A stretch of DNA of 39,016 nucleotides from an uncultured Verrucomicrobiales bacterium (lineage in GTDB: Bacteria > Verrucomicrobiota > Verrucomicrobiia > Verrucomicrobiales > DEV007). A model generated the notes under the pieces. It saw nothing but the letters and a program-made list of their open reading frames with translations, did not search any database and had not been told where the DNA came from. Shown here piece by piece: positions 8,416 to 15,319 of the stretch. A program made the translations under genes and the position numbers. The stretch spans positions 1-39,016 of the forward strand of contig CALLLI010000198.1 of NCBI GenBank assembly GCA_938082635.1. The letters run 5' to 3'. The stretch's first letter is position 1, and each line of letters starts with the position of its first letter.

Positions 8416-9018
8416 ATGCGCTCCCAGAGCATTCAATGGTGCCAGAGCCACAGTCTGCTCACGAACCCTTCCTTGCCTCCGCTGGAACAATTGGAAGTTA
8501 GGCGAGACTCAAAAGCAGTATCGGATCGGATCGCCATTCTCCACTTACTCGCAGCGATCTCATTCGGATTCCCGAGGGACAAGGCCAAACGCTGGGCAGA
8601 CACAATCGAATTGAGGTTTCCCTCAACTCAAGAGAGTTTGCGTATTTGAACGGTACAGATTCGTCCCTCCAACAGGAGAGTCTCTATTACCCAAATTCGA
8701 TCTGGATACTTCTTTGGGCTGCATCAGTTTACTGACCGAGTAGATCTCTCTGGCTTTGTCCCAGAATTACTAATCGGCCACTTACCCGATATTTCGCAGG
8801 GCCACCCGAAGAATCCCTACACAATAAGGAGAAACTCAGATGAGATCACTAAGATGATGGACCTGCTTTACTGCATCCATTGGTCTAGTGTCGGCGAAGG
8901 TAGGCACGACAAAGACATCTTCGATCACCCAACCATCCAAGCACGACGGAGACCACTCGAATGGCTTTGCTCAGTCGCCGAATGGTATTCGGCACTCCCT
9001 TGGACACATAGATACTAA
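8416..9018 (+). pseudogene. Decayed DUF4272 gene
   Basis: Three pieces in two frames spell a recognisable DUF4272 protein. The first frame (8416-8649) gives the N-terminal part, with NPSLPPLE and then the AILHLLAAISFGFPRDKAKRW helix. A second frame (about 8670-8720) gives SIWILLWAA, matching the family's conserved tryptophan-rich helix. From about 8720 the first frame resumes with VDLSGFVPELL, MMDLLYCIHW and QARRRPLEWL up to the stop at 9016-9018. The family's C-terminal pattern of a D-LYR-HW helix followed by an RRRALEWL helix is clearly met. There is one in-frame TGA (8647-8649) and two compensating frameshifts, so no full-length product can form. DUF4272 has no assigned function. An alternative TTG start lies at 8380. 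Confidence 0.72.
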
Positions 9019-9172
9019 CAATTTGGTTCAGACGAATCCCGGCTCCCGGTCTGAGCTTACATGACTAAAATCAACCCAAATTCGCAATCAACAGTCACCG
9101 TTCCATGCCAGGCGGAGTGTGCTAACCATCGACGTTAGGATTTGCGAGGATTTCTGCAGCGGCTTGGTTGCT
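9019..9172. other. Intergenic region with a weak hairpin
   Basis: Between the DUF4272 remnant and the 3' end of the peroxidase gene. The arms TCAGAC and GTCTGA near 9029-9056 could form a 6-bp stem around a G+C-rich loop, but no T-run follows on either strand, so I do not call a terminator. Confidence 0.3.
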
Positions 9173-11059
9173 CTACTGACTGACGACCACGCGATAGAAC
9201 GTGCTTTGTGAGAGTTCGGTCAAGGGAGCTGTCCATGTGGCGGTCGTGGCGTCTGCTGTCAGGGTTTGCAGGGGTTCCCAAGTGCTATCGAGACTCGCCG
9301 TGCGCTCGATGAGGTAGCTGATGCCAGGAACGCTCTGCCATTCTAACACGATACTTTCAGTCGCGGCGGACAAGGTGATCGACTCGGTCTGCAACCGGCT
9401 ACGTGGATCTGTAGGATCTGTGCCGGCGATCACTTCTCGGATATCCGCACGGCCATCATGATCGCTATCCATCCACTGGTCCTTCGGCGGTGCCATGAAG
9501 GCTTGGTCTTGGATGGAAGTCACGCCGGTGTTTCTTCGAACGACATCCGCGAGTGAGGTGGCGCGAATGGCGGCCTTCTCATCAGTCGTAAGCGCGTCGT
9601 CCATGAGGTAGAAGAAACGATCGCCATCACGCAGGTGACGGAATTGCATGCCGAGCGCTGTTGCTATGGTTTCTCCCACGCTGGAACCCTCCATATGATC
9701 TTCCGACATCGCACCAATCCATAGGTCGATCTGGTCAACGTCGCCGTAAGCGTCTTCAAGCGCCTGGGCAACCGTCCCGTTGGCCGTGATGGACGCGAAG
9801 GATTCATACTTTGCTAGCCCCAAAGCCTCACGAGCCTCATTGAACGAGGGCAGGCCATGGTCACGTCCACGTTGGAGGTTGATGGCGATCAAATCCATGC
9901 CGCCAGTGCCTTGCTCGCCAAAGAGAAAATTCCGGAGGTCCGACACGACGAATGGGTCAATCTCTTGCATGCGTTTGCCTGACACGCCTTTGAGGACTTC
10001 ATCGACCACCGACGACTCATTGACGATCGTTGGTTGAAAGAACGCTTCCTTGAAAACGAAGCTGCCTGACAGAGGCACGCTTCCATTGTTCTTCATGCGC
10101 ATGATGTGGCTGGAAACCATGGTGTGACCGATGCGATAGAGAGCGCTTGAGACTTCATTGAACATGCTCGGGTTCATTTCGCTATCATAGTGCGTTTCAT
10201 CTAGATTCGGCGCATGAGGGCCTAACAAAGCAGGCAAGAACTCCTGAAATGTGACGTTCTGAATTTGCCCAATCACCATGCGGCGAGCGTGTTGATAGAT
10301 CTCTTCATCGCTCCAATCAGCATGTTCCGCAACCAAGGCATCTGCCCACCGGTTGTGCTCACGCAGCCACACGGTGTGCATGGAAATAAGCGCAGGATTC
10401 TCATTCGCGCGTACGTCACCTGCCATGTAAAGCTCGGTGATCGGGAGACCGTTAGGGTTCTCCATTTCAAGCTCGGTCAGATTCCAAGGAAGCAAGCCGC
10501 CTTCCCGCATCTTAAGACGACCGCCCTCATGGCTGCGAAGAGCTTCAGCGCGTTCATCGCCGTTTCCATAGACCATCGATCCATCGATGAATGCCGTGGT
10601 CGTGTTGACCTGCTGCCTAGGATTCTCACCACTCGTGCCTGTGCTAGCATCGAATTCCGAACGCATGACGGGGATCATCGGCGCCATCATGTCATCGCCG
10701 TCGACCATGATCGGAATGAACTCGTCGTGGGTGGGGCCCACCAGACTCACGTCGTGGTCGAGAAATTGTCCCCAACACCAGGTCATGTCACTGAGGCCAC
10801 GTCGACTTTCCGTGAGCGCGGGTTGGTCGGCAACCATGTTACTCACCATGCGAGGACTGGGCCGGTCAGCACCCGCCATTGAGGAAACACCATCACTGTA
10901 GCGCGCACCGGCGAAGCGTTGAAGCTGGCTCTTGGAAGAGCCCCATTCTGGATTACTAACATTATTTCCTACCCCATCAATGGGGCGCACCTCTCCTTGG
11001 AGCCAAGGGACGGTAAACAAAGAAAGGCAAAGAAACCAACGCGACGGGACGACATTCAT
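9173..11059 (-). CDS. Secreted animal-type heme peroxidase
   Basis: A 628-residue exported enzyme (signal peptide about 1-22) of the animal heme peroxidase (peroxidase-cyclooxygenase) superfamily. Key residues are in place: distal WGQFLDHDV with H102 and the calcium-binding D103, a FIDGSMVYG segment (158-164), GDVRANENP with the catalytic R217, SMHTVWLREHNR (226-237), and the proximal-heme YRIGHTMV with H312; later comes INLQRGRDHGLPSFNEAR. After the catalytic domain follow an EF-hand or thrombospondin-3-like calcium loop (DSDHDGRADI, near 533) and a C-terminal beta domain ending YRVVVSQ, as in many Verrucomicrobiota exoproteins. It should use hydrogen peroxide to oxidise halides or organic substrates outside the cell. 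No dedicated secretion operon is visible beside it. Confidence 0.9.
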   Translation of the reverse strand: MNVVPSRWFLCLSLFTVPWLQGEVRPIDGVGNNVSNPEWGSSKSQLQRFAGARYSDGVSSMAGADRPSPRMVSNMVADQPALTESRRGLSDMTWCWGQFLDHDVSLVGPTHDEFIPIMVDGDDMMAPMIPVMRSEFDASTGTSGENPRQQVNTTTAFIDGSMVYGNGDERAEALRSHEGGRLKMREGGLLPWNLTELEMENPNGLPITELYMAGDVRANENPALISMHTVWLREHNRWADALVAEHADWSDEEIYQHARRMVIGQIQNVTFQEFLPALLGPHAPNLDETHYDSEMNPSMFNEVSSALYRIGHTMVSSHIMRMKNNGSVPLSGSFVFKEAFFQPTIVNESSVVDEVLKGVSGKRMQEIDPFVVSDLRNFLFGEQGTGGMDLIAINLQRGRDHGLPSFNEAREALGLAKYESFASITANGTVAQALEDAYGDVDQIDLWIGAMSEDHMEGSSVGETIATALGMQFRHLRDGDRFFYLMDDALTTDEKAAIRATSLADVVRRNTGVTSIQDQAFMAPPKDQWMDSDHDGRADIREVIAGTDPTDPRSRLQTESITLSAATESIVLEWQSVPGISYLIERTASLDSTWEPLQTLTADATTATWTAPLTELSQSTFYRVVVSQ

Positions 11060-11117
11060 AACGACTGAAGCATGGCCACGTTGAGGCGCGCCGTCAACGT
11101 TCTCAGCCGAGCCAGGC

Positions 11118-11444
11118 TTACGATCTCCAAGGTTTCTCTTTGGCGTAAGCCTTTGCCCGTTGCTTGAGTTTCTCAGTAAGCCCTGGGTCAGCTTTCAACA
11201 AGGCCTCTGCGATAACCTTCCGAGCGTCGGCGAAGTTCCCACTTTCAGCATGAGCAGCCGCTAAGGTGTCGGCGTAAGCTAGGGTGTTGGTTTCCGAGAC
11301 AGCGGTTTCAATGACCGCGCCCTCTTCGTCAAAGCGCCAGAAGCCGATGGTGTCGGCGTGGAGACTGGTAGGCGTGAACGCGGCAACGGCAACGGCAAGC
11401 AAAGCAGTCGCCGTCCACGAAAGGAGTGAATTTCGTCGAGACAT
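11118..11444 (-). CDS. Small exported LamG-start/TPR-end chimeric protein
   Basis: A 108-residue protein with a signal peptide (MSRRNSLLSWTATALLAVAVAAF). Residues about 31-50 (DTIGFWRFDEEGA) resemble the first strand of a LamG/concanavalin-like domain. From about residue 56 it switches to one terminal TPR-like repeat (LAYADTLAAAHAESGNF, then ARKVIAEALL and a KLKQRAKAYAKEKPW end), typical of the very last repeat of large TPR proteins in this phylum. Neither domain is complete. The frame is intact across the junction, so it may be a functional small periplasmic protein or an in-frame deletion product. It lies 58 bp upstream of the peroxidase gene's start on the same strand, so the two may be cotranscribed. 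Confidence 0.6.
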   Translation of the reverse strand: MSRRNSLLSWTATALLAVAVAAFTPTSLHADTIGFWRFDEEGAVIETAVSETNTLAYADTLAAAHAESGNFADARKVIAEALLKADPGLTEKLKQRAKAYAKEKPWRS

Positions 11445-11579
11445 ACGTTGGCTCTATAGGGATTCCCCCACCAGGTAAATCACCCGAAGGTGCGACTCAG
11501 GGGCAGAAAGCCCACACTGCACTGGCTGAGCAAACGAGGCAAAGACAAATGCAAGCACCTGCCGGAGAGCCGTCTAAGA

Positions 11580-12143
11580 TTAGTCTTCCTTCCTCTCGCT
11601 CCCTTGCAGAAGGATGTCAGGCAAGTCAGACAATGGATCTTGCGATGAACTGTCAGGAAGTGGAAGCGGGACGAAATCCGGAGGTGGTGGCGCTGTAGGC
11701 AGCTTGTTTGTCTTTCCACGATAGCGACCCGGCCCAATCTTCGGACGAGGGTCGGTAAACTTGCCACGCCTAGCAGAACGTGCCCGGGCGCGGTCTCGTT
11801 GAAACTGTGTGATTGTTGTTAGATCTTCCGTTGGAATGCTAGCCTCCTGACCACTAACCAAGCGAACATCAGTCCAACCATCAACGCTACGCTGAAGGAC
11901 GCGCACCGTGGCGCCCATCTTCACAGAACCACTAATGGCCATCTTGCCATCTGCGGTGCTCGTGTAGTAGACGCAGTCTTGTCGAGCAGTCGCCGTGCCG
12001 ATAGCAGGGCGCGTCGGCTTCTTGGTCTGCTTGGCGGCCGGGTCACTTGCCGTGGCTGCAGCTTCTTTCGATTGAGGCGCCTTTGTCTGGCAGCCGATAA
12101 GGCAAAGGCTCATCATGAAGACAATTTGGAAAGAGCGGCGCAT
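11580..12143 (-). CDS. SH3-like-domain lipoprotein
   Basis: A 187-residue probable lipoprotein. The N-terminus MRRSFQIVFMMSLCLIGC has a basic start, a hydrophobic core and a lipobox ending at C18. A Thr/Ala/Lys-rich linker follows, then a small beta domain (about 55-110: DCVYYTSTADGKMAISG, VKMGATVRVLQRSVDGW, VRLVSGQEASIP) that resembles a bacterial SH3 domain. The C-terminal third is basic and then proline-rich (APPPPDFVPLPLPD), perhaps a spacer or wall-interacting region. The role is probably structural or regulatory at the cell envelope. It lies between the CstA-type transporter gene and the small chimeric gene on the same strand. Confidence 0.65.
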   Translation of the reverse strand: MRRSFQIVFMMSLCLIGCQTKAPQSKEAAATASDPAAKQTKKPTRPAIGTATARQDCVYYTSTADGKMAISGSVKMGATVRVLQRSVDGWTDVRLVSGQEASIPTEDLTTITQFQRDRARARSARRGKFTDPRPKIGPGRYRGKTNKLPTAPPPPDFVPLPLPDSSSQDPLSDLPDILLQGSERKED

Positions 12144-12215
12144 GGCAATGTAGTTTAATGAACAATGTCCAAAGATACAGGGCTGACCCTGGTCATTCTC
12201 ATCCCTGGGAAGGAA

Positions 12216-14108
12216 TCAGCAGGAACGCCCGCCTTCATTCTTCACGCTAAGTACCGATGGCAAGGGCTCGACCGCAGGCTCTAGCACTCCTTTAGCCTTC
12301 GGCCAGGCGGCAAAAGCTTCAAAGATCATCCAGATCTCCAAGGCGATGGTCGCAAAGGCGATGAACACAAGGTGCCAGCTCTTCATGGCAATCCAGCCTT
12401 GATCAGAGCCGACGGCCTGCACGAAGAGCTGATGGAGCATGGCCCAACAAGGGAGAATGAGCATGAATACCGTCGGGATGGCGACAAACCAGATAGGCAA
12501 ACGGCGCCGCCACATCCAGAACGTGATCACGAGGAACGCGAGCCCGCCTAACAACTGATTGGTCGCCCCGAATAACGGCCACAAGAGAAGCCCTCCTGTC
12601 CCGGGACCTTTGCCAGGACCACCTGGCGTGTAGGCCATGGCTCCGGCTAACACGATGGCGAAGATGGTGGCACCGTGTTTGTTTGTTAGCCAAGTGAGTG
12701 GATTGGCTGTCAACGCGATGCCAGGCTTAGGTGTGGTGATCGGCTGGCGTTTGATGAACGTGCCGGCAAGTTCCTGAATGACATAGCGTTGCAAACGACA
12801 GGCCGTGTCGAGCGTGGTCGCGGCGAAGGATGCCACAAGCACCCCCATCAAGGCGACAGCAAAGCCACTGCCCAATCCGAGTGCCTTCATGAAATTGGCC
12901 GAGCCGTCGACGAAGGCTCCCACTTTCTGAGGAAGACCAAGTGCTTTCCAATTACCATAGCGTGAAGCCCAGGCCTCAGTGCCTAACAAGGTCGCGCCGT
13001 CGGCTCCCGCCACGCCCAGCCCAAGGCCTGCTGCGCAAGCGAGGATGACAATAACGGCGAGGAATCCCTCGGTCAGCATCGAGCCATAGCCGATGAATTG
13101 GGCGTCGGTTTCACACTTAAGCTGTTTGCTAGAAGTGCCAGAGGAAACAAGGCAATGAAATCCACTAACAGCCCCACACGCGATGGTAATAAAGAGGAAC
13201 GGAAAGAGTAACGGCGCCCCCGGAGCGGAAGCGTTGTAGGCAGGCGCAGCAAGTTCAAGCGGAGGACGAACATCGCCGACGGGCGCTCCTCCTATCGTCG
13301 CGGCCACGACAAGCCCGATGACGACCAAGGCCAGCGCTGAGAGCAACTGCAGACTATTAATGAAGTCTCGCGGCTGGAGCAGCATCCACACAGGCAAGAC
13401 GGAGGCGATGTAACTGTAGACCAGCAAGACCACTACCCAAGTGGTGAGCGGCCAAGCAGCCAAACTCGTATTGAAACCCGCCAACCAACTGACATTACCA
13501 TACCCCACTGTGATATACATCAGTCCCAGCGCGATGAGAGATGGCACTAGCAAATGAACCCCTTTGCGGTGCAACCACACGCCGATGATCATGGCGAGGG
13601 GAATTTGCACGAGGCACGGAAAGATCGCTGCGGGGTAACTCTTAAAGACGACTGCGATGACCAGGCCGAAGATAGCTAACACAATGGTCAGCGCCATGAA
13701 GAGAATAAGGAGGAACAGCACGCGCACGCGCGGGGTGAGCACACGGCCCGCGATGTCACCAACCGTTTGCCCACGGTTCCGCATGGAGATGACGAGCGAT
13801 CCAAAGTCATGCACGGCGCCGAAGAGAATGGACCCAAAGAGCACCCAAAGCAGCGCGGGCAACCAACCCCAGATCACCGCAATAGCCGGTCCCACGATGG
13901 GTCCTGTTCCCGCGATGGACGTGAAATGGTGACCGAAGAGAACGGACTTGTTCGTCGGCACGAAGTCTTTGTCATCGTTCAAGGCCACGCTGGGCATGAC
14001 GGCGTTGGGATCAAGCTTGAAGATCGTTCGCGCAAGCCAGCGCCCATAGGTGTGGTAGGCGATAATATAGAGGACCAACGAACCCAGAGCGATGAACAGC
14101 GGTATCAT
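12216..14108 (-). CDS. cstA: CstA-family carbon starvation/peptide or pyruvate transporter
   Basis: A 630-residue inner-membrane protein with about 16 hydrophobic segments, matching the CstA family over its whole length. Typical signatures are the N-terminal AYHTYGRWLARTIF, DFVPTNKSVLFGHHFTSIAG, GPIVGPAIAVIWGWLPALLW and FHCLVSSGTSSKQL. Family members in Enterobacteria import peptides or pyruvate; which substrate applies here cannot be decided. The gene runs divergently from the cytochrome gene at 14200 with 91 bp between the two starts, so both promoters lie in this gap. The C-terminal tail is short and cytosolic (EPLPSVLSVKNEGG). There is no neighbouring two-component sensor gene of the BtsSR type. 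Confidence 0.9.
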   Translation of the reverse strand: MIPLFIALGSLVLYIIAYHTYGRWLARTIFKLDPNAVMPSVALNDDKDFVPTNKSVLFGHHFTSIAGTGPIVGPAIAVIWGWLPALLWVLFGSILFGAVHDFGSLVISMRNRGQTVGDIAGRVLTPRVRVLFLLILFMALTIVLAIFGLVIAVVFKSYPAAIFPCLVQIPLAMIIGVWLHRKGVHLLVPSLIALGLMYITVGYGNVSWLAGFNTSLAAWPLTTWVVVLLVYSYIASVLPVWMLLQPRDFINSLQLLSALALVVIGLVVAATIGGAPVGDVRPPLELAAPAYNASAPGAPLLFPFLFITIACGAVSGFHCLVSSGTSSKQLKCETDAQFIGYGSMLTEGFLAVIVILACAAGLGLGVAGADGATLLGTEAWASRYGNWKALGLPQKVGAFVDGSANFMKALGLGSGFAVALMGVLVASFAATTLDTACRLQRYVIQELAGTFIKRQPITTPKPGIALTANPLTWLTNKHGATIFAIVLAGAMAYTPGGPGKGPGTGGLLLWPLFGATNQLLGGLAFLVITFWMWRRRLPIWFVAIPTVFMLILPCWAMLHQLFVQAVGSDQGWIAMKSWHLVFIAFATIALEIWMIFEAFAAWPKAKGVLEPAVEPLPSVLSVKNEGGRSC

Positions 14109-14199
14109 GGGAACAAACTAGACCGTTCTCGCCGCAACGCGCCAGCGCGAACGATGTTCACTTGTCATCGCCTCACGGCCGTCTTAACTAATCTCAACT

Positions 14200-14661
14200 A
14201 TGAAGACTGTGGTCAGAACAACTCAATTATTGGTATTATCAGGCTGTTTCAGCGCGTTGGTCGCCCAAGACGACGCTAAAGTGAACTTCGAGAAGGACGT
14301 CTATCCGTTTATAAAGAATAGCTGCGTGAATTGCCACAAGGCTCCCTACATCAAAGAAGGCCGGACTCGCCCAACGAAGCCAAAGGCAGGCCTGCGCTTT
14401 GATGCAGCCTTCGGGATCGTCAAAGGTAGTGATGACAACGCTATCGTCGTCCCAGGCAAGCCCGAAGAAAGCTCCATCCTCCAGCGCACCATGCTCGACG
14501 AAGATCATGACGATTTCATGCCTCCTAAAGGCGATGTGTTGACGGACGATCAGAAGAAGATCCTTGAGAGATGGATCAAAGAAGGTGCTGACTTCGGTGA
14601 CTGGAAAGGCAGCGAAGAAGCTCGCCCAGAAGACGCCAAGGACGCCTTCGAAGCGAAGTAA
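14200..14661 (+). CDS. Small exported planctomycete-type c cytochrome
   Basis: A 153-residue protein with a signal peptide (about 1-23, ending ALVAQ) and one heme-binding site, CVNCH, in the segment YPFIKNSCVNCHKAP. The C-terminal part has the pattern typical of the planctomycete cytochrome C domain: GIVKGSDDNAIVVPGKPEES, then a DDFMPPKGDVLTDDQ stretch holding the Met-Pro-Pro that may give the sixth heme ligand, and a final WIKEGADFGDW helix. It is likely a soluble or membrane-attached periplasmic electron carrier. It stands alone: upstream is the divergent cstA-type gene, and downstream the outer-membrane-like gene converges with only 6 bp between the stop codons. Confidence 0.85.
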   Translation: MKTVVRTTQLLVLSGCFSALVAQDDAKVNFEKDVYPFIKNSCVNCHKAPYIKEGRTRPTKPKAGLRFDAAFGIVKGSDDNAIVVPGKPEESSILQRTMLDEDHDDFMPPKGDVLTDDQKKILERWIKEGADFGDWKGSEEARPEDAKDAFEAK

Positions 14662-14667
14662 GCTTCC

Positions 14668-15153
14668 TTAAAATTCGAAACGTAACGGTACCCCTCCCGA
14701 TAACGTTTGATCTTCAATGAAGTCAGTCGCGGCGAGGGGTTCGTTGTATTCAAGGATGCCGGTCAACGTGCAGTGCTCATTGATCTTGAGAGGCAGGCTG
14801 AGGATCACATCGACGTTGTTCCACTCGAAGCCGAGCCGGAGCTTGAGGGTCTCGACCAGGTCGAGCAAGTAGCCGACCCCAACGTTGAGCTCATCGTAGC
14901 CGTTTTCCGCTTCGCCGATCATCGCGTAGACGTGAAATGGATACGTCATGAGATCCACTTGAGTCCAGAGCCAGGGATCATCTGCGAGTTTGAAGCCCTT
15001 GAAGAAACGCTGCGAATCGATCACATCAACCGTGGTATGCAGCGGAGCGAACCAACCTGAAGGCACAGGGGCACCTGAAGCCGGCGACGCTTCATCCACT
15101 AGTGGCTGCGTTAAGGATACCCCAGCGAAAGCTTCTAGCGGGAACCCGCTCAC
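14668..15153 (-). CDS. Outer-membrane-like protein with a probable frameshift in its signal peptide
   Basis: A 161-residue frame, apparently opening with GTG at 15153, whose product has alternating polar/apolar strands (TVDVIDSQRFFKGF, LMTYPFHVYAMIG, LRLGFEWNNVDVILSL, CTLTGILEYNEPL) and ends in ...LRFEF, a C-terminal aromatic as in outer-membrane beta-strands. No good ribosome-binding site precedes the GTG. An ATG at 15187, behind an AGGGAG placed 5 bp away, opens a different frame giving MKPARFLLITS, the start of a signal peptide. Removing one base near 15153 would join the two into a normal exported protein. So the gene is either frameshifted or phase-variable, or the sequence carries an error. 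The family is unknown. Confidence 0.6.
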   Translation of the reverse strand: MSGFPLEAFAGVSLTQPLVDEASPASGAPVPSGWFAPLHTTVDVIDSQRFFKGFKLADDPWLWTQVDLMTYPFHVYAMIGEAENGYDELNVGVGYLLDLVETLKLRLGFEWNNVDVILSLPLKINEHCTLTGILEYNEPLAATDFIEDQTLSGGVPLRFEF

Positions 15154-15319
15154 AAGAAGTGATCAGGAGAAATCGGGCAGGCTTCATAGCTACTCCCTAG
15201 TTATGGTAATTTTAATGACGGTGTCACGGAAATCACCAAATAAGTCTGTGTAATCGCATCACAAGGATGTCGAAATCAGTCGATTCTTCAGGAGACCGCC
15301 TCTGAGGCGACTAGGCTAA

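Noticed and set aside
10265-10882. 205-codon plus-strand ORF inside the peroxidase gene
   Set aside because: It lies fully antisense to a well-conserved gene and has no recognisable features; the same holds for the other long antisense frames in nasA, nirA, purB and the DUF1553 gene.
14109-14199. Promoter TTGTCA-17-TAACTA for the cytochrome gene
   Set aside because: The -10 box matches poorly and would leave almost no leader before the ATG; evidence is too weak to list as a feature.
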